DNA of 53,852 nt from an uncultured Croceicoccus sp. (GTDB taxonomy: Bacteria > Pseudomonadota > Alphaproteobacteria > Sphingomonadales > Sphingomonadaceae). Shown piece after piece: positions 34,970-43,930 of this stretch. A program made the position numbers and the translations under genes. The stretch is taken from contig NZ_CANMCP010000012.1 in assembly GCF_947496385.1 (NCBI RefSeq), positions 1 to 53,852 of the forward strand, read 5' to 3'. The notes beneath the pieces were generated by a model. That model had not been told where the DNA came from. It made no database searches and was given only the letters and a program-made list of their open reading frames with translations. Every line of letters begins with the position of its first letter. Position 1 is the stretch's first letter.

Positions 34970-35733
34970 AATTTGCGGTCCAGCACGGCGAGCGCCCTTT
35001 CGAGCAGTTCCTCCTGCCGCGCCTCGTCCTCCAGCGCCAGAAACGCATCGGCGACGAACGCGCGGATCTGCAACTTGCGCGCCAGTTCGGGCGGAAGCCC
35101 GCGCGCCGCCATGTAGAACGCGGCGGTCTGATCCAGCGCGCCGATCGCCGCGCCATGCGCGCATTTCACATCGTCGGCATAGATTTCGAGCTGCGGCTTC
35201 GCATTGGCTGACGCCCCTTTTTCAAGGAGGATCGCCTTGAAATCCTGCGCCGCGTCGGTTTTCTGCGCTTCCTTCACCACGTCGATGCGGCCGAGGAAAT
35301 TGCCGACGGCCTTGCCCCAATGCACGGCCCGGACGACCTGGTTGCTGGTCGCGTCCGGCTCGTCATGGGCGATGCGGGTGACGAATTCGCGCGTGGCATC
35401 GCCGCCGCCGATGGTGACGCCGCCAAATTCGAAATGCGCACCCTTCGCGCAGCGCACGACGACCTCCATCCGCGAATAGGGCGCGCCTGTGTTCACGGCA
35501 AAGATCGCGGCCGTCGCCCCTTCGCCGATATTGACGCGCAGGCGGGTAAGGTCCGGCCCGTCCGCCGCGTCGAGCACGAAAGTCTCGCACATGCTTTCGC
35601 CCGCCGGCACGTCGATGTCGCGCCAGTTTTCGAATATGTCCTTGCTCATCCCCTTGAGCGTGTCGAGCGCGCCATAGCGCCATTCCTCGTCACGCCGGGT
35701 CGGCAAATGATCCATGACGATGTCGTCTGTCAT
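34966..35733 (-). CDS. sufD: SUF scaffold complex subunit SufD
   Basis: 255 residues, shorter than E. coli SufD (423), as is usual in this group. Conserved parts: LPTRRDEEWRYGALD at the N-terminus, and the beta-helix core ending KPQLEIYADDVKCAHGAAIGALDQTAAFYMAARGL, with the His in CAHGA that matches the SufB/SufD interface residue. It forms SufBC2D with SufB and SufC. Start overlaps the sufC stop (TAATG); stop overlaps sufS. Confidence 0.93.
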   Translation of the reverse strand: MTDDIVMDHLPTRRDEEWRYGALDTLKGMSKDIFENWRDIDVPAGESMCETFVLDAADGPDLTRLRVNIGEGATAAIFAVNTGAPYSRMEVVVRCAKGAHFEFGGVTIGGGDATREFVTRIAHDEPDATSNQVVRAVHWGKAVGNFLGRIDVVKEAQKTDAAQDFKAILLEKGASANAKPQLEIYADDVKCAHGAAIGALDQTAAFYMAARGLPPELARKLQIRAFVADAFLALEDEARQEELLERALAVLDRKL

Positions 35734-36476
35734 TACGCGGCCACCGCTTCGTAGCCTTCGCTCTCGAGCTGGCTCGCCAGTTCCGGCCCGCCCGTTTTCA
35801 CGATCGCACCCTTGGCGAGCACGTGAACGTAATCGGGCTTCACGTAATCGAGCAGGCGCTGATAATGGGTGATGAGCAGCACGCCCTTGCCGCTTTCGCG
35901 CATGATCGCGTTGATCCCGTCGCCCACCACGCGCAGCGCATCGATGTCGAGGCCGGAATCGGTTTCGTCCAGCACGGCGAATTTCGGGTCGAGAATGCCC
36001 ATCTGCACCATCTCGGCGCGCTTCTTCTCGCCGCCGGAAAAGCCGACGTTCACCGCCCGCTTCATCATCTCCATGTCCATTTTGAGAAGGCCGGCCTTCT
36101 CCTTCGCCAGCTTCAGGAATTCGCCGCCCGAAAGCGGATCCTGCCCGCGCGCCTTGCGCTGCGCATTGGCGGCCTCGCGCAGGAATTGCACGTTGGAGAC
36201 GCCGGGAATCTCGACCGGATATTGAAAGCCGAGGAACAGCCCCGCCGCCGCGCGTTCATGCGGTTCGAGTTCGAGGAGGTCCTGACCATCGAACGTCACC
36301 GAGCCGCCGGTCACCTCGTAACCCGGACGGCCGCCCAGCACGTAGGAAAGCGTCGATTTGCCCGCGCCATTGGGGCCCATGATGGCGTGGATCTCGCCCG
36401 CGCCGATTTCGAGGCTCAGGCCCTTGAGGATTTCGGTTCCGCCGACTTCGGCGCGAAGGTTTTCGATTTTCAGCAT
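35733..36476 (-). CDS. sufC: SUF ATPase SufC
   Basis: 247 residues. Walker A GPNGAGKST, signature FSGGEKKRAEM, Walker B FAVLDETDSGLD and the H-loop ITHYQR are intact; ETDSGLDIDALR is diagnostic of SufC. It powers conformational changes of the SufBC2D scaffold. The ATG at 36476 is preferred to a TTG at 36494. It follows the DUF559 gene after 14 bases. Confidence 0.96.
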   Translation of the reverse strand: MLKIENLRAEVGGTEILKGLSLEIGAGEIHAIMGPNGAGKSTLSYVLGGRPGYEVTGGSVTFDGQDLLELEPHERAAAGLFLGFQYPVEIPGVSNVQFLREAANAQRKARGQDPLSGGEFLKLAKEKAGLLKMDMEMMKRAVNVGFSGGEKKRAEMVQMGILDPKFAVLDETDSGLDIDALRVVGDGINAIMRESGKGVLLITHYQRLLDYVKPDYVHVLAKGAIVKTGGPELASQLESEGYEAVAA

Positions 36477-36490
36477 GGGTTTGGTCTTTC

Positions 36491-37039
36491 TCAACGTCGG
36501 TCGGTCGCGCCGGTGCGGTACGGGCCGCGGTCATCGGGGCGCGTGCGGTGATCGGGGCGGGAGCGCGCAATCGTGGAGCGCGGCTTGGTACGCCGTGCGC
36601 GCCAGCGTTCCTTCATCGCGGCGAGGATTTCGGCCAGCACCGCGTCGATATCCTCGGCAATGGCATCCTCGGAAAAGCGCATGAGGTGGATGCCCACCTC
36701 TTCCAGCGATTTGTCGCGGCGGCGCGCGATTGCCGAGGCGCCATCGGCCTCGCTCTCCACCTGAATCGCGAGGCCGAGCGGCTGACACGCGAAATCGACG
36801 ATGGCGGAGCCGATGACGACCTGCCGGCGGAAGCGATATTTGCCGAGGTCCGCCTTTACGAAGCGGTCCCACAGCGCGGTCTGCGCCTCGGTCGGGTGGC
36901 GGCGCAATTCGCGCGCCCGGTCGTGCAGCGTGTCGAGCCGCGTCTCCGAAATGGCCCAGCCGCGCCCCTTGCGGTTGAGCGTGGGCGCCGCGTCGTCATC
37001 GCCGCGCTCGCGGATCTGAAGGGTCTTGCGCTCCGTCAC
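36491..37039 (-). CDS. DUF559 (Vsr-like endonuclease domain) protein inside the suf operon
   Basis: 182 residues. The DUF559 core reads [59 protein letters not shown], followed by [22 protein letters not shown]. This is the restriction-endonuclease-like fold related to Vsr, with candidate catalytic residues in IVDFAC and IQVESE. The usual VDFxxxxxxLxIEVDG motif is kept, but with Q for E and SE for DG (IQVESEAD), so activity is uncertain. A 30-residue basic tail follows. The start is a GTG that overlaps the sufB stop (GTGA), and sufC follows after 14 bases, so it is an integral part of the operon. Confidence 0.85.
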   Translation of the reverse strand: MTERKTLQIRERGDDDAAPTLNRKGRGWAISETRLDTLHDRARELRRHPTEAQTALWDRFVKADLGKYRFRRQVVIGSAIVDFACQPLGLAIQVESEADGASAIARRRDKSLEEVGIHLMRFSEDAIAEDIDAVLAEILAAMKERWRARRTKPRSTIARSRPDHRTRPDDRGPYRTGATDRR

Positions 37040-38553
37040 CCGACGCTCCCCTCGAGGCTGATGGCGAGCAGTTTCTGTGCCTCGACCGCGAATTCCATCG
37101 GCAATTGCTTCATCACTTCCTTGGCGAATCCGTTGACGATCAGGGCCACGGCTTCCTCGGTTTCGAGGCCGCGCTGCTGCGCGTAGAACAGCTGATCGTC
37201 GGAAATCTTGCTCGTGGTGGCCTCGTGCTCGACCTGCGCACCGGGGTTCTTCACCTCGATATAGGGGACGGTGTGCGCCCCGCACTCATTGCCGAGCAGC
37301 AGCGAATCGCACTGCGTGAAATTGCGCACGTTGTCGGCATTCGGCCCCACGCGGACGAGGCCGCGATAGGTGTTGTTCGACTTGCCCGCGCTGATCCCCT
37401 TGGAAATGATGGTGGATCGGCTGTTCTTGCCATTGTGGATCATCTTGGTGCCGGTGTCGGCCTGTTGATGATTGTTGGTCACCGCGACGGAGTAGAATTC
37501 GCCGACGCTGTTTTCGCCGTTCAGGACGCAGGACGGGTATTTCCACGTCACCGCGCTCCCGGTTTCGACCTGCGTCCACGACACTTTCGAATTGCGACCC
37601 TGGCACAGGGCGCGCTTCGTCACGAAATTATAGATGCCGCCCTTGCCGTCGGCATCGCCGGGGTACCAGTTCTGCACCGTGGAATATTTGATTTCCGCAT
37701 CGTCCATCGCGATCAGCTCGACGACGGCGGCGTGCAGCTGATTTTCATCGCGCATCGGCGCGGTGCACCCTTCGAGATAGCTCACATAGCTGCCTTCGTC
37801 GGCGACAATCAGCGTGCGTTCGAACTGTCCCGTATTCTCGGCATTGATGCGGAAATAGGTCGACAGCTCCATCGGGCACCTGACTCCCTTGGGGATGTAG
37901 ACGAAGGTGCCGTCGGAAAAGACCGCGCAATTGAGCGTCGCGAAATAATTGTCGTGCATCGGCACGACCTTGCCGAGGTGCTTCTTCACCAGATCCGGAA
38001 ATTCGCGCACGGCTTCGGAGATGGAGCGGAAGATCACGCCCGCCTCCTCCAGCTCCTTGCGGAAGGTGGTGGCCACCGATACCGAATCGAACACAGCGTC
38101 CACCGCAACCTTGCGCGCGCCTTCGACCCCGGCGAGTACTTCCTGCTCCGCGATCGGGATGCCGAGCTTTTCATAGACGCGCAGGATTTCCGGATCGACC
38201 TCGTCGAGCGATCCGATCTTCTCCTTCGCCTTGGGCTCGGCGTAATAATACGCATCCTGGTAATCGATGGGATCGACCTCCAGCTTGGCCCAGTCCGGCG
38301 GCGTCATGGTCAGCCAGTGGCGATACGCCTTCAGCCGCCATTCCAGCATCCATTCCGGCTCCTTCTTCTTGGCCGAGATGAAGCGGACGGTATCCTCCGA
38401 CAGGCCCTTTGGCGCGAATTCCTGCTCGATGTCCGAGTGGAACCCATGCTCGTAGGTTTCGAGCGACTTGGCCGCGGCCTTTGCGGCCTGGTCCATGTCG
38501 GCCCGGCTTTTTTCCTGCGGTGCCTTGGTCTGCTGATTCATGGTGTCGGTCAT
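37036..38553 (-). CDS. sufB: SUF scaffold subunit SufB
   Basis: 505 residues. Motifs: [67 protein letters not shown] and [20 protein letters not shown]; the last contains the cysteine required for cluster assembly. It is the scaffold on which the iron-sulfur cluster is built with SufC and SufD. ATG 38553 has AGGAGGAAG about 8 bases upstream and overlaps the stop of the Rrf2 gene (ATGA). The open frame upstream of this ATG is a shadow of the regulator gene. Confidence 0.97.
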   Translation of the reverse strand: MTDTMNQQTKAPQEKSRADMDQAAKAAAKSLETYEHGFHSDIEQEFAPKGLSEDTVRFISAKKKEPEWMLEWRLKAYRHWLTMTPPDWAKLEVDPIDYQDAYYYAEPKAKEKIGSLDEVDPEILRVYEKLGIPIAEQEVLAGVEGARKVAVDAVFDSVSVATTFRKELEEAGVIFRSISEAVREFPDLVKKHLGKVVPMHDNYFATLNCAVFSDGTFVYIPKGVRCPMELSTYFRINAENTGQFERTLIVADEGSYVSYLEGCTAPMRDENQLHAAVVELIAMDDAEIKYSTVQNWYPGDADGKGGIYNFVTKRALCQGRNSKVSWTQVETGSAVTWKYPSCVLNGENSVGEFYSVAVTNNHQQADTGTKMIHNGKNSRSTIISKGISAGKSNNTYRGLVRVGPNADNVRNFTQCDSLLLGNECGAHTVPYIEVKNPGAQVEHEATTSKISDDQLFYAQQRGLETEEAVALIVNGFAKEVMKQLPMEFAVEAQKLLAISLEGSVG

Positions 38554-38963
38554 GCCGCCACTTCCTCCTGCGCGAGTTGCGCCAATGTGATCTGTTCCAG
38601 TGCGCCGCGAATGGCGCGATTGACCTGCGGCCAGTGGGGACGCGCGCCGCATGTGCCCTCGATCGCGCAATCGCCCGTATCGGTGGCACATGTGGTCATG
38701 GCGATAGGGCCCTCGATCGCCTCCACGATATCGGCGAGCGTGATCGCCGCCGCCGGACGGGCCAGCCGGAACCCGCCGCCCGATCCGCGCACGGAATTGA
38801 GAAGGCCCGCCTGTCCCAGGCGGCTGACGAGCTTTTGCACGGTGGGGGCGGGCAGGCCGGTTTCCGCCGCGATTTCCGCCGCATTGGTGCGCGTGCCCCC
38901 GCAATGCAGCGCGGCGGCCCGCATCGCCACGACGGCGTAATCTGCCATGCTGGAAAGGCGCAT
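38550..38963 (-). CDS. Rrf2-family iron-sulfur regulator of the suf operon (SufR/IscR-like)
   Basis: 137 residues. Winged-helix [58 protein letters not shown]. The three conserved cysteines of the cluster-binding region are present ([17 protein letters not shown]), and the wing/helix [22 protein letters not shown] is typical. It should sense cluster status through its own [2Fe-2S] or [4Fe-4S] centre and repress suf when clusters are abundant. First gene of the operon; an 11-bp palindrome lies 38 bases upstream of its start. Confidence 0.93.
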   Translation of the reverse strand: MRLSSMADYAVVAMRAAALHCGGTRTNAAEIAAETGLPAPTVQKLVSRLGQAGLLNSVRGSGGGFRLARPAAAITLADIVEAIEGPIAMTTCATDTGDCAIEGTCGARPHWPQVNRAIRGALEQITLAQLAQEEVAA

Positions 38964-39000
38964 ATCCTGCCTTTGGTCCTTTGCGTGCCCATACCGCCCC

Positions 39001-39031
39001 GCCTAATCGGAGCGATTCGTTCCGATTAGGC
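39001..39031. promoter_or_regulatory. 11-bp palindrome upstream of the suf operon, probable Rrf2 operator
   Basis: GCCTAATCGGA (39001-39011), 9-base spacer, TCCGATTAGGC (39021-39031). It lies 38 bases before the Rrf2 start on the minus strand and 80 bases after the end of the DUF885 gene, which is transcribed in the same direction. No T-run follows the dyad on the minus strand, so it is not a standard terminator. Rrf2 dimers bind dyads of about this length near their own promoters. Confidence 0.6.
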
Positions 39032-39111
39032 ATTTGGGAGCGGCAGGGTCACAAATCAACCATAGACCGACAGATGCGAGCGGTTCTTAACTGGCGGAAT
39101 AGCGCGGGTTG

Positions 39112-40920
39112 TCAGGCGCCCTGTTGCGCCGCGATCCACGCATCGACGTTTTCTTCCATCACCGAAAGCGGGACCGGCCCGCTCGCCAGGATGGTATCGT
39201 GAAAGCCGCGCCAGTCGAACCGGTCGCCAAGCGCCGCCTGCGCCCGGTCGCGCACCTCCATGATCTTCAGCTTGCCGATCATGTAGGCCGTCGCCTGTCC
39301 CGGATAGACGATGTAGCGTTCGATCGCCTTTTCGATATCGCCGTCGGGATTGGGCGTGTTTTCCGAAAGATAGGCGATGGCCTCCTCCCGGCTCCAGCGT
39401 TTGGAATGGATGCCGGTGTCCACCACCAGCCGCGCCGCACGCCACAATTCCATGCCGAGCCGCCCGAAATCGGAATAGGGATCCTGGTAAAACCCCATGT
39501 CCTTGCCCAGCTCCTCGGAATAGAGGCCCCACCCTTCGGTATAGGCGGTGAAGCGGCCGAAGCGGCGGAACGCGGGAAGATCGTCCAGCCCTGTCTGAAT
39601 CGACAATTGCAGGTGATGGCCGGGCAGACCCTCGTGAAAGGCGAGCGCCTCCAGCTCGTTCTTGCTCATGTCCTCCAGCCGGTAGAGGTTCACGTAATAG
39701 GTGCCGGGGCGCGACCCGTCGGGCGCGGGGCTGGAATAGAACGCCTTGCCCGCCGATTGTTCGCGAAATGCCTCCACCGGCTTCACCACCAGCGGGTCGG
39801 TCGGCAGCATGCCGAAATATTGCGGCAGGGCGGCCTCCATCCGGTCGAGCTTCTGCGACACGTCGGCAAGATAAGCCTCCCGCGTGTCGTAGTAGAACCG
39901 CGGATCGGTGCGGGTGAATTCGAAGAACTCCCGCAGATCGCCTTCGAAGCCGACCTCGGTCATGATGGCGCGCATCTCGTCATGGATGCGGTCGACCTCG
40001 CGCAGGCCGATATTGTGGATCTGCTCCGCCGTGAGGTCGGTGGTGGTGTAATCCTTCAACCGCGCGGCGTAATATTCGTCGCCTTCCGGAAAGCGCCAGA
40101 CGCCGTCGTCGGTGCCGGCCATCGCCATCTGCCGCTCCATCTCGGTGCGCAGGCGGCGGTAGGACGGCGCGGCGCTATCCCGCCATGCGGCGATGGCGGC
40201 TGCGTTCAATTCCGCCTCCCGCGCGTCGGACAGGTCGAGCGCGGCAACTTTCTCGCGGAAATCCTCGATAATCGCCTGATCGCTGTAATCGGTTCCGGTT
40301 TCGAGGAGGTTGTCGATGTCGGAAATGACATAGGGATAGACCCAGCGCGGCGGCATGATCCCGTCCTGCGCACGCGCGGCGGACCGCGCGATCAGCGTGT
40401 CCATGACTGGCCCGATGCCTTCGATGCGGGAGATATAGGCGAGGGCGTGGTCCTCGTTCTCGACCACGTGCTGATTGATGAGGAACGCGGGAAAGCTGCT
40501 CTGCGCGCCGTTCATCTGGTCGAAGATATAGCCATAGTCGCGATAGGGGAAAAGCGCGGCGGAATTGCGCGCCTGAATGGCGAACAATTCGTAGGACAGC
40601 GCGTCTTCCTCGCTCAGATTGGCGGGGTCGTAATTCGCCGCGATCCGTTGCGCCGTTTGTTGGAGCAGGCGTTCGTCGGCGATTTCTGCCGCGTCGGTGC
40701 CGGGGCTCCATTCGCCATAGCTTTCGTCGCGAATGCCGCGATAGGTGCGCGATTCGGGCGACAGGGCGAGCTGCGCCTCGTCGAAGGCTTCGAACTCGGC
40801 ATTGAGCGCGGCACCCTGCTCGCTCTCGGCCATGGGATAGGTTGGCACCTCCGGCGTTTCGACCGTGGCGCAACCGGCCAGTGAGGCACTGGCCAGAAGC
40901 ATCGGGATAAGGGCTTTCAT
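39112..40920 (-). CDS. DUF885 predicted metallopeptidase, lipoprotein
   Basis: 602 residues. Lipobox LAGC with Cys at residue 17 predicts a membrane-anchored periplasmic or outer-membrane protein. The DUF885 hallmark HEGLPGHHLQ (an HExxxGHH zinc-site variant) is present, with the downstream acidic ligand region in AYTEGWGLYSEELG and the conserved terminal PGQATAYMIGKLKI. Family members are thought to be zinc carboxypeptidase-like enzymes. It is read in the same direction as the suf operon but separated from it by 148 bases; divergent from pyrD. Confidence 0.88.
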   Translation of the reverse strand: MKALIPMLLASASLAGCATVETPEVPTYPMAESEQGAALNAEFEAFDEAQLALSPESRTYRGIRDESYGEWSPGTDAAEIADERLLQQTAQRIAANYDPANLSEEDALSYELFAIQARNSAALFPYRDYGYIFDQMNGAQSSFPAFLINQHVVENEDHALAYISRIEGIGPVMDTLIARSAARAQDGIMPPRWVYPYVISDIDNLLETGTDYSDQAIIEDFREKVAALDLSDAREAELNAAAIAAWRDSAAPSYRRLRTEMERQMAMAGTDDGVWRFPEGDEYYAARLKDYTTTDLTAEQIHNIGLREVDRIHDEMRAIMTEVGFEGDLREFFEFTRTDPRFYYDTREAYLADVSQKLDRMEAALPQYFGMLPTDPLVVKPVEAFREQSAGKAFYSSPAPDGSRPGTYYVNLYRLEDMSKNELEALAFHEGLPGHHLQLSIQTGLDDLPAFRRFGRFTAYTEGWGLYSEELGKDMGFYQDPYSDFGRLGMELWRAARLVVDTGIHSKRWSREEAIAYLSENTPNPDGDIEKAIERYIVYPGQATAYMIGKLKIMEVRDRAQAALGDRFDWRGFHDTILASGPVPLSVMEENVDAWIAAQQGA

Positions 40921-41047
40921 CTGTCGTTCTCCGCAGGATAGGAAATGCGTTTCCGCCCTTTTGTCGCAAATGCAACGATAAGGCCAGCCGCCGCCGTCCC
41001 CATCGGCATATCGACAGCCGCGCATCGGTTGCATAGAGGCAGGCGCC

Positions 41048-42100
41048 ATGATCTATCCCGTCGTTCGTCCGCTGATCTTCCGTCTCGATGCAGAGCGCGC
41101 CCATGGTGTCGCGCTGCGGGCGTTGAAGACGATGCCGTCCGCCCTCCTCGCCAGCCCGCCACTGCCGCAGGCCAGCCTCGCGAGCGAGGTTGCCGGGCTG
41201 CGCTTTCCCAATCCGGTCGGCATGGCCGCGGGCTTCGACAAGAACGGTGAGGTGCCGGACGCGCTGCTGCGCTGCGGCTTCGGCTTTGCCGAGCTGGGGT
41301 CGGTGACGCCGCGCCCGCAGGCCGGCAATCCCAGGCCGCGCATGTTCCGGCTGGCAAAGGACAGGGCCGTCATCAACCGGCTGGGCTTCAACAATGAAGG
41401 GGCCGATGCGGTGGCGGTGCGCATGCGGCGCCGTGCCCGCATCGATGGCGCGCGCGACGGCATCGTGGGCATCAATATCGGCGCGAACAAGGACAGCGTG
41501 GACCGCATCGACGATTACGCGCGCATGACGCGCACGATGGCGCCCTACGCCTCCTATCTCGCCGTCAACATCAGCAGCCCGAACACGCCGGGCCTGCGCG
41601 CGCTTCAGGACGAGGGCGCGCTCACCGAACTGCTCGACGCGGTGAACGAGGCGCGGGGCGCGATCCGCGTGCCGGTGTTCCTGAAAGTGGCGCCCGATCT
41701 CGAGCCTGCGGACATCGACGCGATCGCGCGCATCGCGGCGGACAAGGGGCTGGGCGCGCTCATGGTGTCGAACACCACCGTGGCGCGCCCGCCGCTGGCC
41801 TCCCGCCACGCGGACGAGGCGGGCGGGCTTTCGGGCGCGCCACTGCGGGAGATGGCGCTGCTGCGGCTGCGCGATTTCCGCAAGGCGACGGGCGGCACGA
41901 TCCCGCTTATCGGAATCGGCGGGATTTTCACGGCGGAGGACGCATGGGAGCGGATCCGCGCGGGCGCCAGCCTGGTGCAGCTTTACAGCGCGATGGTCTA
42001 TGAAGGGCCGGGCATCGCGGCGAAGATCACGCGGCGCCTGCCCGAACTGATGCGGCGCGATGGTTTTTCCACGATTGCGGAGGCGGTGGGAAGCGAATAG
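41048..42100 (+). CDS. pyrD: Dihydroorotate dehydrogenase (quinone), class 2
   Basis: 350 residues. The N-terminal membrane-associating helices (RLDAERAHGVALRAL) identify class 2. Motifs: NPVGMAAGFDKNGE, GFGFAELGSVTPRPQ, INRLGFNNEGAD, VNISSPNTPGLR (catalytic Ser) and LIGIGGIFTAEDAWERIRAGASLVQLYSAMVYEGP. It oxidises dihydroorotate to orotate with ubiquinone in pyrimidine synthesis. GAGG lies about 8 bases before the ATG. The next gene follows after 11 bases. Confidence 0.95.
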   Translation: MIYPVVRPLIFRLDAERAHGVALRALKTMPSALLASPPLPQASLASEVAGLRFPNPVGMAAGFDKNGEVPDALLRCGFGFAELGSVTPRPQAGNPRPRMFRLAKDRAVINRLGFNNEGADAVAVRMRRRARIDGARDGIVGINIGANKDSVDRIDDYARMTRTMAPYASYLAVNISSPNTPGLRALQDEGALTELLDAVNEARGAIRVPVFLKVAPDLEPADIDAIARIAADKGLGALMVSNTTVARPPLASRHADEAGGLSGAPLREMALLRLRDFRKATGGTIPLIGIGGIFTAEDAWERIRAGASLVQLYSAMVYEGPGIAAKITRRLPELMRRDGFSTIAEAVGSE

Positions 42101-42111
42101 CACTCGATTCC

Positions 42112-43839
42112 ATGCTTCGCTTCAGAACCGCTTCGCTCCTTGCCCCGCTGATGCTCGCGATCACCGGCGGCTGCGCAACCCTGCCCATGAACGAGGGGGG
42201 AGGGCGCGACGCAGCCGTTCAACCCGCGCCGCAGCAGGGGATGGTCAGCGCCGCCGATCCCCGCGCGGCACAGGCCGGGGCCGAGATCCTGCGGCAGGGG
42301 GGCAATGCCACCGATGCCGCGATCGCGGTTCTGCTCGCGCTCAATGTCGTCGAGCCGCAGAGCAGCGGCATCGGCGGGGGCGGTTTCCTCGTCCTGCGCG
42401 ACGACGGGGCGCTGACCACCTATGACGGGCGTGAAACCGCGCCCGCGGCGGCGACCGGCGACTGGTTCATGCGCGACGGGCGGCCCATCCCCTTTGCTGA
42501 GGCGCGGCCCGGCGGGCTTTCCACCGGGGTTCCCGGCAATGTCGCGATGATGGCGCTGGCCCATGCCGAACATGGACGGCTGCCGTGGCGCGCGTTGTTC
42601 GGGCCGGCCATCCGGCTTGCGCGCGATGGCTTCACCGTGACGCAGCGGCTGCACGATACGCTGGCGAGCGCACCCGACATCGCCGGGTTGAGCCCGGAGG
42701 GGCGTGCGCTGTTCTTTGGCCCGGACGGCGCGCCGGTGCCGGTCGGCACCACCTTGCGCAACCCGGAATTTGCGCGGTTCCTCACCCGCTTGGCGGACGA
42801 AGGGGCGGCCGCGTTCTTTACCGGCGACAATGCGCGCGCCATCGTCGCGGCGGTCCGCACCGCGCCGCGCAATCCCGCGCCGATGACGCTGGCCGATATG
42901 GCGGGTTATCGCGCGGTGGAACGGCCCGCCGTGTGCGGCGATTACCGCGCCTACGCGATTTGCGGCATGGGACCGCCCTCGTCCGGGGCGACGACGGTCT
43001 ATGCCATCGTGAAGCAGCTTGAAGATTTCGACATGGCGTCGCTGGGCGCGGAGGATCCGCAAAGCTGGCACCTGATCGCCGATTCCATGCGGCTCGCCTA
43101 TGCCGACAGGGGCGCGTATCTTGCCGATGGCGATGTCGTGTCGGTTCCGGTTCGCGGATTGATGGACGAGGATTACCTCGCCGGGCGCGGCGCGATGCTG
43201 TCCGCGACCGCGGCGCTCGACATGGCGGAACCGGGCACGCCGCCGGGATCGGTTGCGATTGGGCCCGCCGGCATGCACGGGACCGAGCATGGAACATCGC
43301 ATTTCGTGGTCGTCGACGGCGAAGGGGGCGTCGCCAGCCTCACCTCCACGGTGGAAAGCGCGTTCGGATCGGGCCTCTTCGTCAACGGCTATTTCCTCAA
43401 TAACGAGCTGACCGATTTCAGCTTCGTGCCGGTGGAGAACGGCATGCCCGTCGCCAACGCGGTCGGGCCGGGCAAGCGCCCGCGCAGTTCGATGTCGCCG
43501 AGCATCGTGATGGATCCCAATGGCGATTTCCGGCTCGCCATCGGGGCGGCGGGCGGATCGACGATCATCGCGCAGACGGCAAAGACGATCATCGCGGTGA
43601 TCGACTGGAACATGGATGTCGCGGATGCGATCGCGCTCCCGGTGATTTACGCGCCGGGCGATACGGTGCTCCTGGAGGAGGGGACGGCGCTTGTGGACAT
43701 GGCACAGGCGCTGACTGCGATGGGGCATGAGGTGCGCGTGTGGCAGGGCCGCTTCAAGGCCAACGGGATCGAGCGTGTCGACGGTATCCTGCGCGGCGGG
43801 GCCGATCCGCGCAGCGAAGGGGCGGTCGTCGCCGAATAG
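42112..43839 (+). CDS. ggt: Gamma-glutamyltransferase, probable lipoprotein
   Basis: 575 residues. The hydrophobic N-terminus ends in a possible lipobox TGGC (Cys 21), so the enzyme may be lipid-anchored rather than free. The autoprocessing nucleophile is T395 in HGTSHFVVVD, followed by LTSTVESAFGSGLFVNGYFLNNELTDF and the substrate-binding SSMSPSIV and GAAGGSTI loops. The large-subunit signature NVVEPQSSGIGGGGF is also present. It hydrolyses or transpeptidates glutathione and other gamma-glutamyl compounds in the periplasm. It may be co-transcribed with pyrD (11-base gap). Confidence 0.93.
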   Translation: MLRFRTASLLAPLMLAITGGCATLPMNEGGGRDAAVQPAPQQGMVSAADPRAAQAGAEILRQGGNATDAAIAVLLALNVVEPQSSGIGGGGFLVLRDDGALTTYDGRETAPAAATGDWFMRDGRPIPFAEARPGGLSTGVPGNVAMMALAHAEHGRLPWRALFGPAIRLARDGFTVTQRLHDTLASAPDIAGLSPEGRALFFGPDGAPVPVGTTLRNPEFARFLTRLADEGAAAFFTGDNARAIVAAVRTAPRNPAPMTLADMAGYRAVERPAVCGDYRAYAICGMGPPSSGATTVYAIVKQLEDFDMASLGAEDPQSWHLIADSMRLAYADRGAYLADGDVVSVPVRGLMDEDYLAGRGAMLSATAALDMAEPGTPPGSVAIGPAGMHGTEHGTSHFVVVDGEGGVASLTSTVESAFGSGLFVNGYFLNNELTDFSFVPVENGMPVANAVGPGKRPRSSMSPSIVMDPNGDFRLAIGAAGGSTIIAQTAKTIIAVIDWNMDVADAIALPVIYAPGDTVLLEEGTALVDMAQALTAMGHEVRVWQGRFKANGIERVDGILRGGADPRSEGAVVAE

Positions 43840-43873
43840 GCACGGATGCAGCGGACGCAAGACGTGCGCAAGC

Positions 43874-43902
43874 TTGTGCGGACGGGCGCGGCGACCTAGA
43901 TC
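43874..43902 (+). promoter_or_regulatory. Predicted promoter for the acyl-CoA ligase gene
   Basis: TTGTGC (43874-43879), 17-base spacer, TAGATC (43897-43902), followed by a strong AGAGAGGAG ribosome site before the ATG at 43931. Both boxes are partial matches. Confidence 0.4.
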
Positions 43903-43930
43903 CCCCGATCAAGAGAGGAGATACCGGCCA

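Noticed and set aside
37105-38940. 611-codon open frame antisense to sufB
   Set aside because: Composition is His/Arg-rich as in typical antisense shadows, and sufB on the other strand is fully conserved.
39001-39031. Intrinsic terminator for the DUF885 gene
   Set aside because: The dyad is followed by GGGGCGG on the transcribed strand instead of a T-run; its place before the Rrf2 gene fits an operator better.
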